Below the pieces are notes generated by a model. The model worked only from the letters and a program-made list of their open reading frames with translations, did no database searches and was not told where the DNA came from. Positions 55,759 through 63,949 of a stretch of DNA of 64,000 nucleotides are shown piece by piece (the stretch's first letter is position 1; each line of letters opens with the position of its first letter). The stretch is taken from assembly GCF_905207245.1 (NCBI RefSeq), contig NZ_CAJLKP010000015.1:21458-85457 (forward strand). Direction: 5' to 3'. The stretch comes from an uncultured Bacteroides sp. Its GTDB lineage: Bacteria; Bacteroidota; Bacteroidia; Bacteroidales; Bacteroidaceae. The position numbers were made by a program, and so were the translations under genes.

Positions 55759-56817
55759 ATGGCGAATATAATGATTATGACTTATCAGGAAGCTAACAGT
55801 ATAAGTATCAAAGACTATTTAGAATCATTGGGTATCTTGCCCGTAGTGGATAAACTTTATTACAGTATGTACCACAGCCCGTTTAGGCAGGACGATACAC
55901 CCAGTTTTAAGGTGGATTACGGTGTAAACCTTTGGTGTGACTTTGGAACGGGTAAAGGCGGCTCGCTTATTGACCTTGTGATGAAACAACACGGCTGCAA
56001 TGCTTACGGGGCTATCAGCCGACTGGAACAGGGCTATTACTCTGCCAATACTTTCTCTTTTCAAGGGAAAAGTATTTCAGAAAGGAATGCTTCAAGGGAA
56101 GAAAAGAAAAAGGCTACCAGCCCGATAGAAATCCGTAAAATCCAGTCGTTACAGAATCCGGCACTCATTAACTATCTGAAAAGCCGGAACATTGCGCCCG
56201 AAGTAGTGTCAGACTATGTGCAGGAAATGTATTACCGTGTAAACGGGAAGCCGCTTTTTGCACTCGCTTTCAAGAACGATGCAGGAGGGTATGAACTACG
56301 CAATCCCGGCTACAAAGGCTGCACCTCTCCCAAAGACATTACACGCATACGGTTCGCAGGAAAGAAGAACGATGCCTGTTTCGTGTTCGAGGGGTCTATG
56401 GACTACCTTTCTTTCCTGACTATCCGGCACAAGAACAGCCCGGATTATCCCTGTATCGACTGGCAGGATTACATCATCCTGAACTCGACCGCCAATGTGG
56501 ACAAGGCTTTGTACCCGTTAGGCGAGTACGAGAAAATCCACTGCCTTTTGGATAATGACGAAGCCGGACGAAAAGCCACCCAAGCCATACAAAAGGAATA
56601 CGGCTGGCGTGTGCGTGATGCCTCACACCTGTACAGCGGACACAAGGACTTGAACGACTACCTATGCCAAAAGTCCAGCCAACCGACAGAGAGGATGCAG
56701 CAGCCGAACAAACCAGCGCAGCCGGAGAAGCAAACGCAGTCTGCCAAGCAACCGAAGCAGGAAGAGAAAAACGAACAATCTCCCAGTGAAAAAAGAAAAA
56801 GGAGCAGACGGCTGTAG
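55759..56817 (+). CDS. Toprim primase of the mobile element
   Basis: 352 residues; the start could also be the ATG at 55777 (MTYQEAN). The N-terminal part resembles the zinc-binding primase domain (YYSMYHSPFRQDDTPSFKVD, WCDFGTGKGGSLIDLVM), lacking a full Cys set. The Toprim domain shows CFVFEGSMDYLSF and HCLLDNDEAGRKATQAI (catalytic Glu and DxD-like acids). The C-terminal tail is Gln/Pro/Lys-rich and low complexity. It probably primes replication of the excised element. Confidence 0.8.
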   Translation: MANIMIMTYQEANSISIKDYLESLGILPVVDKLYYSMYHSPFRQDDTPSFKVDYGVNLWCDFGTGKGGSLIDLVMKQHGCNAYGAISRLEQGYYSANTFSFQGKSISERNASREEKKKATSPIEIRKIQSLQNPALINYLKSRNIAPEVVSDYVQEMYYRVNGKPLFALAFKNDAGGYELRNPGYKGCTSPKDITRIRFAGKKNDACFVFEGSMDYLSFLTIRHKNSPDYPCIDWQDYIILNSTANVDKALYPLGEYEKIHCLLDNDEAGRKATQAIQKEYGWRVRDASHLYSGHKDLNDYLCQKSSQPTERMQQPNKPAQPEKQTQSAKQPKQEEKNEQSPSEKRKRSRRL

Positions 56818-56820
56818 GCA

Positions 56821-56940
56821 GGAGAATAGGCAAGGCGTACCAACGGCAAGCGGTGTGATTTAGGAGAGCAAGGTTATGTTTCGGTAGACCGAAACCCCTT
56901 GCTTTGCCTGACAGCAAAGAAAATTTCTCCCGTTGGTCGC
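56821..56940 (+). other. Candidate oriT: nested inverted repeats before mobC
   Basis: An inner hairpin TTTCGGT (56879-56885) / ACCGAAA (56888-56894) with a 2-base loop is enclosed by AGCAAGG (56867-56873) / CCTTGCT (56897-56903). Outer arms ACCAACGG (56839-56846) / CCGTTGGT (56930-56937) and GGAGAA / TTCTCC flank them. The position just before the MobC and relaxase genes is typical of oriT. I could not point to a nick site. Confidence 0.55.
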
Positions 56941-56973
56941 AATTTTAAAGATACCATTCAATAAGCAAAACGT

Positions 56974-57357
56974 ATGACAGAGATAAGGAACAAGTTAGGA
57001 GGTCGCCCGGCAAAGAGCCGGATAGACAAACAAAAGAGAGTAGTCAGCACGAAGCTGACTGAACTTCAATATTACGCCATCAAGAAGCGAGCCGGAGAAT
57101 CCGGTCTACCTGTCAGCGAGTACGTCCGGCAAGCGGTTGTTTCGGCAGAGATAACACCCCGGTTGAACAGGCAGGATGCCGACACTATCCGTAAGCTGGC
57201 AGGGGAAGCCAACAACATCAACCAACTGGCACACCGTGCCAATGCTGGAGGGTTCGCACTGGTGGCGGTGGAACTGGTGAAACTGAAAAATAGAATCGTT
57301 GAAATCATAAACCAACTTTCGGATGATTGGAAAAATAAAAAAGGGAAGCAGATTTAA
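56974..57357 (+). CDS. mobC: MobC-like relaxosome accessory protein
   Basis: 127 residues. Ribbon-helix-helix-type N-terminus (KRVVSTKLTELQYYAIKKRA, GLPVSEYVRQAV) and the MobC-like core (LNRQDADTIRKLAGEANNIN, QLAHRANAGGF). It helps the relaxase nick oriT. The last 35 bp overlap the relaxase gene in another frame, so translation is coupled. Confidence 0.85.
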   Translation: MTEIRNKLGGRPAKSRIDKQKRVVSTKLTELQYYAIKKRAGESGLPVSEYVRQAVVSAEITPRLNRQDADTIRKLAGEANNINQLAHRANAGGFALVAVELVKLKNRIVEIINQLSDDWKNKKGKQI

Positions 57358-58249
57358 GGGTTGTGTAAACTATGTGCTGGGTAAGGAACAGGCAGCCTTA
57401 CTTCATGCCGAGGGAGTGTTAGCGGAAAGTAGTCGGCACATCATACGCAGTTTCTGTATGCAAACCGAAATGAACCCCGGCTTAAAGAAGCCAGTCGGAC
57501 ACATTGCGCTAAGTTATTCGGCAGTGGATGTGCCAAAGCTGACGGACGAAAAGATGATACAATTGGCGCAGGAATATATGCGTGAAATGAAAATCACCGA
57601 TACGCAGTACATCATCGTGCGCCACCAAGACAGGGAGCATCCGCACGTGCATATCATATTCAACCGGATAGACAACAACGGAAAAACAATTTCGGATAAA
57701 AACGATATGTACCGGAACGAGCAGGTTTGCAAGAAGCTGAAAACCAAACACGGGCTTTACTTTGCAGGTAGAAAGGAACAGGTAAAGCAGCACCGTTTGA
57801 AAGAACCGGACAAATCAAAATACGAGATTTACACGGCAGTAAAGAATGAAATCGGCAAATCCCGGAACTGGCAACAGCTACAACGGCAGTTAGCTGAAAA
57901 AGGTATTGGCATTCAGTTCAAGTACAAAGGGCAGACGGATGAAGTACAAGGCATTTCCTTTTCCAAAGGTGAATATACGTTCAAGGGGTCGGAGATAGAC
58001 CGGAATTTCAGCTATTACAAATTAGATAAATATTTCGGTGATGCAGGACTGACTACTGCCGGAAGCAACAGGCAGTCGGTTGGCGAATCCATTCGGGAGC
58101 CAGTAGCCATGCCCGGCAAAGCAGATAATTCATTTGTCACAGGTTTGGGCGGTCTGTTTTCCGCTTCATCCTCTCCGGCTGATGAAATACCCGACAACCC
58201 TGATTTAAGAAAAAAGAAGAAGAAAAAGAAACGACAATTTAAGTTATAG
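57323..58249 (+). CDS. Relaxase/mobilization nuclease (MOBP-like)
   Basis: 308 residues. The N-terminal relaxase domain has KGSRFKGCVNYVLG, HIALSYSAVD and the metal-binding triad HPHVHIIFNRI (His106, His108, His110) after RHQDRE; a Tyr near the N-terminus (Tyr17) is a candidate for DNA attachment. The C-terminal tail ends in a Lys-rich stretch. It nicks oriT and pilots DNA through a helper's conjugation machinery. Confidence 0.88.
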   Translation: MIGKIKKGSRFKGCVNYVLGKEQAALLHAEGVLAESSRHIIRSFCMQTEMNPGLKKPVGHIALSYSAVDVPKLTDEKMIQLAQEYMREMKITDTQYIIVRHQDREHPHVHIIFNRIDNNGKTISDKNDMYRNEQVCKKLKTKHGLYFAGRKEQVKQHRLKEPDKSKYEIYTAVKNEIGKSRNWQQLQRQLAEKGIGIQFKYKGQTDEVQGISFSKGEYTFKGSEIDRNFSYYKLDKYFGDAGLTTAGSNRQSVGESIREPVAMPGKADNSFVTGLGGLFSASSSPADEIPDNPDLRKKKKKKKRQFKL

Positions 58250-58253
58250 ACGT

Positions 58254-58979
58254 ATGGAAGAGAATTTGATTTTAGAGGGGCTTCTCTCTATGGTTACGGA
58301 ACTGAAAGAGAAGCAGGAACAGCAGGTTACACCTGCCAGCCGGGAGGAAACGATAAACCGGTTGGATGTTATCGAGCAGCGCATTTTGGAGATACGAAAC
58401 AAGCCCACTATTCCTGAAAACGCAGTGCAGGAGATTCTAAACCAAATCGGCAGTATCAGGAAAGGGCAGTCTGAAAATCAGAAACAAGACCTTGAAGATA
58501 TAAAGGGAATGATTGTGACTTCGCACAGGTATTTTAAGGAACGGTTAAAGGTATTATTTCCGGCAGATGCGCAGCAGCCTGAAAAGGCGGAACCCGTTTC
58601 ACGCTACGATAGAATTCTAAGCCGGATAACTCCGTTCCTGCAACCGAAATTCTTTCTTTTTTCAGCAGGATGTATCGTTTGCCTTGTATCGCTGGCGTTG
58701 AACATTCGTTTTGTAGAACGTATGCAGCAGTTACAGGACAATGATATAAAATACCGTTATCTCCTGATGAAAGGAAAAGCAGAAGGAAGCGACATCAATT
58801 TGCTGGAAATGAATTTCAGCCGGGAACGAGATAACGCTTTTATCCAAAGCCTGACTGATACGGTGATTGATTTTGAATACCGAAGTCGAAAGCAAGCGGA
58901 AGCACTGGAAAGGGCAAGGCTACTGGACGAGCAAGCCAAACATCTAAAGGAACAGGCGAACAAGTTAGGGAAGCCATAA
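58254..58979 (+). CDS. Mobilization-associated coiled-coil membrane protein
   Basis: 241 residues. Coiled-coil N-terminus (about 10-80, including VIEQRILEIRNKP), one membrane helix (FFLFSAGCIVCLVSLALNI, about 137-156) and a C-terminal coiled coil (ERARLLDEQAKHLKEQANKL). It lies 4 bp after the relaxase gene. Similar proteins follow Mob genes on Bacteroides elements; the role is unknown, perhaps membrane docking of the relaxosome. Confidence 0.7.
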   Translation: MEENLILEGLLSMVTELKEKQEQQVTPASREETINRLDVIEQRILEIRNKPTIPENAVQEILNQIGSIRKGQSENQKQDLEDIKGMIVTSHRYFKERLKVLFPADAQQPEKAEPVSRYDRILSRITPFLQPKFFLFSAGCIVCLVSLALNIRFVERMQQLQDNDIKYRYLLMKGKAEGSDINLLEMNFSRERDNAFIQSLTDTVIDFEYRSRKQAEALERARLLDEQAKHLKEQANKLGKP

Positions 58980-59028
58980 GAAGCAGAAAGCCGGAGCGGT
59001 TGATACCCACCACTTCGGCTTGTCTATT

Positions 59029-59370
59029 TCACTTCTTCTTTTTGGCGCAGTGTTCTTTCTCGAACTTGCGCAGCGTAACAGCATTGAACCATTCCTTAAT
59101 GAATGCCCGTACATCCGAAGCACGGTAATACACTTTTCCACTAAGGGTAAAGTAAGGCAGTACACCAATGGCACGGTATCGCTGCAAGGTCTTGATACTC
59201 ACTTTGAAAAGCAGGCACAAGTCCTGATTATCCAACAGGTTGTCATCTTCGGGCAGTACCTTATCGGCAGTATGCAATGCACGCACATCCTTGCAAAGTT
59301 CATCCAGCTTATCGAACAGCTTCTGCATCCACTCCTTGAAATCGTAGTTTTCTATATACATTTGCTTCAT
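59029..59370 (-). CDS. Helix-turn-helix (excisionase-type) protein
   Basis: 113 residues from the ATG at 59370 (MKQMYIENYDF); an upstream in-frame start at 59415 is less likely. A coiled N-terminus is followed by an HTH_17-type domain (LLDNQDLCLLFKVSIKTLQR, GVLPYFTLSGKVYYRASD). Such proteins act as excision or transfer regulators on Bacteroides elements. It converges with the Mob operon. Confidence 0.75.
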   Translation of the reverse strand: MKQMYIENYDFKEWMQKLFDKLDELCKDVRALHTADKVLPEDDNLLDNQDLCLLFKVSIKTLQRYRAIGVLPYFTLSGKVYYRASDVRAFIKEWFNAVTLRKFEKEHCAKKKK

Positions 59371-59511
59371 TTTTCTGATTATACATACTTGTTTGTCAAT
59401 CGATTGATGAAGCAAAGTTCAGAAAATAGGGTTGAAAAAAGACGGGGAATAGACCATCTACTCCCTGATAAATATTTTATATATAATTGAAAACCAACAG
59501 GTAATCATATC

Positions 59512-60141
59512 TCATAAAAAACCGTTTTCTTTGCTCTTCTGACTAATAGCCATACTTATACGGCTTAAAAAGCCAGTACGTTTATCGGGTTTCCGCTTAA
59601 GTACTTCATCTCTTTTTTTGTATATATCCGCAAATTTGAAATTAAATAAAAGTTCAAAACCATTAGCTAACATACTAAAAGGAATATTTTTTCCATCAAT
59701 ACCATTAATGCTGTTTGAATAATAAAGCCCACAAATATTTTCCATAACATCGGTGTAATTAATAACACTCGGATTCAGATATAAAGGAGATTGCCATTTT
59801 GTTTCTATATTAATGAAATATTTTGGATATTGCATTTGGCGATATATTAGTTCTAATTCTTTGTTAATCAACAACAATACTTTATCTGAATAAACTATTT
59901 TTAAAATATCTCCTTTATTTCCATATGATAGTTCCAAAGATTTTATCATTTCAAATTCTACTTGTGTTATATTGAGCGTACGAATACGTTTTCTATTATC
60001 GTTTTCTGTATCTAAATATAAAATTAATGTTTCCATAAATTCTTTATATACATCTTTTAATTCCCCTTCAGAATCCGAGCTACTTTTATACAAAGGATTT
60101 GATAATATTGCATATAGTTTGGTGTCAAGAATATCCCACAT
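59512..60141 (-). CDS. RteC-like regulator
   Basis: 209 residues, about RteC length. The C-terminal half fits RteC: W followed by YTDVMENICGLYYSNSING, DGKNIPFSMLANGFELLFNF and YKKRDEVLKRKPDKRTGFL. RteC activates excision genes of CTnDOT and related elements. It lies 86 bp after the MutS2-like gene on the same strand. The assignment rests on pattern similarity and needs a profile search. Confidence 0.6.
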   Translation of the reverse strand: MWDILDTKLYAILSNPLYKSSSDSEGELKDVYKEFMETLILYLDTENDNRKRIRTLNITQVEFEMIKSLELSYGNKGDILKIVYSDKVLLLINKELELIYRQMQYPKYFINIETKWQSPLYLNPSVINYTDVMENICGLYYSNSINGIDGKNIPFSMLANGFELLFNFKFADIYKKRDEVLKRKPDKRTGFLSRISMAISQKSKENGFL

Positions 60142-60227
60142 AGCTAAATGTTTCTTTTGAGATATAATAGTAAGGGGCTAAATTTCAAAACTGAATATAC
60201 CCCCTTGTCGCTATTATCTTTTCTTTT

Positions 60228-62141
60228 TTAAGATTTTCTTTTGCTTATTAATTCTAATCTGTCTAAAGCAACAGTGCTTTTAAGTAATCCAAAGGCAACT
60301 ATCACTTGCTTACCTTGTATCTCTAAGACATTTCCGGTGGCGGTTTGTCCCTTCAATCTAACAATATCTCCTTTTTCGATTATGGTATTTTTCAAGGATT
60401 GTTCTTTAGTCAGTTTACCGACCTTCATTGTAGCAGATAAAGTTGCTTCTTTCCCAAGTTCTGAATTACTATTCCCTAAAATCTCTTTTCTTCTATCTTC
60501 CCAAAAAATCTTATCACGGGCTATAGACTGTAAAAAACTATCCATATTAATAAAATCTTCTCCTAACTTTGCGGAGGATTCGATAATAATATCTTTCGGT
60601 AAACCAATCCGTGTTGCGACCTCAACGGCAAAAGAGCTACCCGGATTACCAATAGAAAGTCTATAAAGGGGTTGCATACGTTCAGCATCGTAAAGCATTG
60701 CGCCATTAATAATACCATCAGTCTCATAGGCGAAATGTTTTAAGTTTTGAAAATGTGTAGTGATAACTCCAAAGCTGCCTTTTCGATTAAATCTGTCAAG
60801 CAAAGTTTCGGCAATGACGCCACCTATTTGTGGCTCTGTTCCGCTTCCGAATTCATCGATTAAGATTAACGTCTTATTATTGCATTGCTCCACAAAATAC
60901 TTCATATTTGTAAGGTGTGAAGTATATGTACTAAGACTGTTCTCTATGCTTTGTCCGTCACCTATATCCACAAATATATGGTCAAATATTCCGGTTCGTG
61001 AATTTTCATGTACAGGAATAAGTAATCCACATTGTAACATATACTGTAGGAGTGCAACTGTTTTCAGACAAAGAGACTTTCCTCCGGCATTTGCTCCTGA
61101 AACGATTAGTAATCTATTTTTTTCGTTTAGAACAATATCTAAAGGATGCGCTTGCTTTCCCTGTTGAAATAGCTGTATGTTCAATAAGGGATGTATAGCT
61201 TGTGCCCATTCTACTTGCTGTTTGTTCTCAAAAATCGGTTTAATGCCATTTATACGTACTCCAAATAATGCTTTTGCACGAATAAAATCAATATCTCCCA
61301 TAAAGTTGTATGAATGGGAAAGGTCTGATAAATGCGGGCGGATAAGGTCTGTAAATTCTATAAGAATTTTCACAACCTCACGACGTTCATCGGCTTCTAA
61401 TTCTCGAAGTCGGTTGTTGGCTTCTGCAACAGCTTCGGGCTCAATAAATACAGTTTTTCCACTCCCTGAGCCGTCATGTACACGTCCTTTGATTTTTCGT
61501 TTATTAGCGGCATCAACAGGGATTACCATATGTCCGCCACGCAAACTGATACTTGCATCTTTTCCTAACAAACCAGCTTTCTGGGCATCACGTATAGCAT
61601 TTTGCATATTACGTGATACAGCTTTTGTTGCTTCTATCTTATTTCTGCGGATATCTGCAAGCTGACGTGAGGCATTATCTTTAACTTGGTGTGATGATTT
61701 ATCTAATATAGAGTTTGCCTTATCTATAATTACAGGAAAAATTTTGATATTGTCTGCCATTATAGTTAAAGCAGGGTATTTAAACTCCCCTTTGTCTGTC
61801 TTTGCCGCATGCAAATAGTTTACTATATTATTGATTGCTTGCAATGAATTCATTAAGTTTGAAATTTCTTCTTCTGAGAGCCAAGCGGTAACATCATTCT
61901 TTATCTTGTGTAAAGAATCACGGACATCCAAAAAATTATCTGTAGGGAAATCCTCTTTATTTCGTATAATCTGCGCAAACTCTCCTGTTTGCTCTAACCA
62001 TTTTTCAAGAGTGGCAAAGTCTGTTGAGAAACTCATATTTGTTACTTTCTCTTCTCCAAGAGGGCATAAACACTTTTCTATAATATATTGACGAACTGTA
62101 TCAATTCCAATTCTCTGTTCAAAATTATTCGGGTAAATCAT
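60228..62141 (-). CDS. MutS2-like ATPase lacking the Smr domain
   Basis: 637 residues against about 780-830 for full MutS2. Core and lever helices (about 1-330, with RGGHMVIPVDAANKRKIKG and SGSGKTVFIEPEAV) are followed by the ABC-type ATPase: Walker A SGANAGGKSL (about 350), Walker B LILIDEFGSGTEP (about 430), ITTHFQNLK. A KOW-like end (GDIVRLKGQTATGNVLEI) is kept but the Smr nuclease is absent. MutS2 acts in recombination control and, in Bacillus, in splitting collided ribosomes. Here it is mobile-element cargo ahead of an RteC-like gene. Confidence 0.8.
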   Translation of the reverse strand: MIYPNNFEQRIGIDTVRQYIIEKCLCPLGEEKVTNMSFSTDFATLEKWLEQTGEFAQIIRNKEDFPTDNFLDVRDSLHKIKNDVTAWLSEEEISNLMNSLQAINNIVNYLHAAKTDKGEFKYPALTIMADNIKIFPVIIDKANSILDKSSHQVKDNASRQLADIRRNKIEATKAVSRNMQNAIRDAQKAGLLGKDASISLRGGHMVIPVDAANKRKIKGRVHDGSGSGKTVFIEPEAVAEANNRLRELEADERREVVKILIEFTDLIRPHLSDLSHSYNFMGDIDFIRAKALFGVRINGIKPIFENKQQVEWAQAIHPLLNIQLFQQGKQAHPLDIVLNEKNRLLIVSGANAGGKSLCLKTVALLQYMLQCGLLIPVHENSRTGIFDHIFVDIGDGQSIENSLSTYTSHLTNMKYFVEQCNNKTLILIDEFGSGTEPQIGGVIAETLLDRFNRKGSFGVITTHFQNLKHFAYETDGIINGAMLYDAERMQPLYRLSIGNPGSSFAVEVATRIGLPKDIIIESSAKLGEDFINMDSFLQSIARDKIFWEDRRKEILGNSNSELGKEATLSATMKVGKLTKEQSLKNTIIEKGDIVRLKGQTATGNVLEIQGKQVIVAFGLLKSTVALDRLELISKRKS

Positions 62142-62397
62142 AATCTCAAATATTATTACTATATCAGCTACCAGCCATCAGTAAACTGATAGACCAATAT
62201 ACAGTTGATAAAAAATAAATTAAATAAAACTGAGATTGCCCATATTCCGACAAGGCACTAAACTTCTGATAGACAAGGGATGCCTATTTAGTACCATTGA
62301 CATCTCAAAGGTTAGAGATGCGAACTCGCAATATGGTATTTACACGGAAGCACAACACATAAATCGTGAACATTTTAAATTATCGGTTGCAAAGGTA
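62142..62397 (-). promoter_or_regulatory. Long leader of the MutS2-RteC unit with -7 element, short ORFs and hairpins
   Basis: The minus-strand TACCTTTG at 62390-62397 would start a transcript about 240 nt before the MutS2-like gene. In the leader, a 22-codon ORF (62305-62373) ends in TGA, and a 27-codon ORF (ATG at 62301-62303) begins immediately after. Small hairpins CATCTC/GAGATG (62301-62320) and TGCG/CGCA (62319-62330) overlap the first ORF. The layout could support attenuation; ribosome binding sites for the short ORFs are weak. Confidence 0.45.
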
Positions 62398-62485
62398 AGA
62401 ATTATATTTGAAATAACTTGGAAAAATACAAAAAATCTTGTATTTCTTATCTCAATCAATATGTTAGATTGTTACTTTGAGATGA

Positions 62486-62536
62486 AAAACTGACGAAAAG
62501 AAAAAGACTAACTATTACTTTTTTTTCGTCAGTTTT
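62486..62536 (-). terminator. Terminator after the integrase gene
   Basis: AAAACTGACGAAAA (62486-62499) pairs perfectly with TTTTCGTCAGTTTT (62523-62536). It lies between the integrase stop and the leader of the MutS2 unit, with A/T runs on both sides. Confidence 0.65.
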
Positions 62537-62627
62537 ATTTTATCCGCACTTCATTTGCATTATCAAGTAACAGATTTACAGCATATTATTTATTAAAAAT
62601 GCGGAAAGTGTGGAAAATGCACTCATA

Positions 62628-63800
62628 TTACACCACCCACTTATCTCGCATCTCCTTTACAATATCCTCATCATGCAAGTGCGTATAAATATCCTTGATG
62701 TCGTTACCTTCTGCGTGCCCCATTATTCGTTCTGCTATCCCGTCACGAATACCTTTCTTTGCAGCAATAGTTCGGAAACTATGCCGTGCCCGGTGAAAGG
62801 TCATTGTCTTATCAATCTTCAAATCTGCCATTATATCTTTCAGATAACGGTTTGTCAGCTGATTGGAGATAGGCAAGAAAATTTTTTGGCACGGTTCACC
62901 GTTCCCAAGCAGAGCCACCACTATAGGCGATACGATGGGGATTTTGTAAGTCACGCTGGTTTTGGTGCGCTCATTACATAATATAAGGTACGTTTCGCCT
63001 GTATCAACCGTTATCGGTTTGATGTCCGAGTAAGTTAGTACAGAGAACTCTGCAAAAGATAAGCTGGTATAGCAGCTAAACAGAAATTCTCTCAATACTT
63101 CCTGTTTTCCTTTACTGTATTTTTTCTTATCGTACACAGCTTGTAGTTTTTTGAGTTCTTCCTCTGTAAGCACATCATTGTTTTGAGCCTTGATATTCTT
63201 TTTGATTTCAAACTTCTCATAGGGGTTCTTTGCCAGTTTCTCCTTATCGACAGCGATACCAATCAGGAATTTCAGGTTAGAGTGCTTCTTGTAGACGGTA
63301 GAAAGGATATTGCCAACTTCCAGTTCGTGATTGTGGAACTGCTGAATAAAGTCCAAAGTAATCTCGCCAAAAGAAAGAGTAGGTTTCCACTCCTTCATGG
63401 TATTGATTAGCTTGTAATAGTTGGAAATCGTTCCGGCTGCACGAGATTGTTTTAGCTGCTCTATCTCATTCTCTATGAAAACATAGAAATCCGTATTGCC
63501 GTGATGTTTATCTTTCAGGCGTTCCAAGAATTGAGGGATAGGTAATGGAGTGAAAAAATTCTCCATTACAATGGAATCAGCCTTTTGATAAACTTCACTG
63601 ATAGCTTTGTTGTAGTAATAACAACGAGGTTCAGAACTACGTACCGTATTAGATACTTTATTCCAATGTTTGGGTAGAACCGCTATATTCATACTTATTA
63701 AAGTAGAACGGCGGTAAGCAGTGTAGCGCAGACAAACCATTTGTTTGCCTTCTTTGGTTGCGTAATCTTTGCGCAACTCAATCTTAATCGTAGCTTTCAT
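62628..63800 (-). CDS. Tyrosine integrase, IntDOT-like
   Basis: 390 residues from the ATG at 63800; the open frame extends to 63911 but that part covers the subterminal repeat and has no better start. N-terminal arm/SAM-like domain (about 1-205), catalytic domain with HRARHSFRT (His336, Arg339), IMGHAEG (His362) and the nucleophile Tyr372 in IYTHL. At the first Arg position the usual TGLR is TSLS (Ser248). The CTnDOT integrase likewise lacks this Arg. The gene is adjacent to attR, as expected. Confidence 0.9.
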   Translation of the reverse strand: MKATIKIELRKDYATKEGKQMVCLRYTAYRRSTLISMNIAVLPKHWNKVSNTVRSSEPRCYYYNKAISEVYQKADSIVMENFFTPLPIPQFLERLKDKHHGNTDFYVFIENEIEQLKQSRAAGTISNYYKLINTMKEWKPTLSFGEITLDFIQQFHNHELEVGNILSTVYKKHSNLKFLIGIAVDKEKLAKNPYEKFEIKKNIKAQNNDVLTEEELKKLQAVYDKKKYSKGKQEVLREFLFSCYTSLSFAEFSVLTYSDIKPITVDTGETYLILCNERTKTSVTYKIPIVSPIVVALLGNGEPCQKIFLPISNQLTNRYLKDIMADLKIDKTMTFHRARHSFRTIAAKKGIRDGIAERIMGHAEGNDIKDIYTHLHDEDIVKEMRDKWVV

Positions 63801-63818
63801 TACAATTCTTGGCTGTTT

Positions 63819-63843
63819 TACTGTAAAACAATTGTAAAACAAA
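63819..63843 (+). repeat. Right subterminal 25-bp repeat
   Basis: Exact copy of 50655-50679 in the same orientation, just upstream of the integrase start. Integrase binding here could also repress its own gene (inference). Confidence 0.7.
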
Positions 63844-63910
63844 AGCTGAAAACTATGAAATTTCTTCTTCCAGTCCTTCCACCACAGAGGACGTAAGTAG
63901 TTGAAAAACA

Positions 63911-63941
63911 AAAGGATTAGAAATTTTCATTCTAATCCTTT
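63911..63941 (-). terminator. Element-borne terminator for tRNA-Cys
   Basis: AAAGGATTAGAA (63911-63922) pairs with TTCTAATCCTTT (63930-63941). It lies 8 bp past the tRNA 3' end and so replaces the host terminator that now sits at 50542-50576. Confidence 0.65.
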
Positions 63942-63949
63942 CTTGCTTT

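Noticed and set aside
62236..62493. 85-codon plus-strand ORF in the MutS2 leader
   Set aside because: It runs antisense to the leader, ends at the integrase terminator and has no family-like features or clear ribosome binding site.
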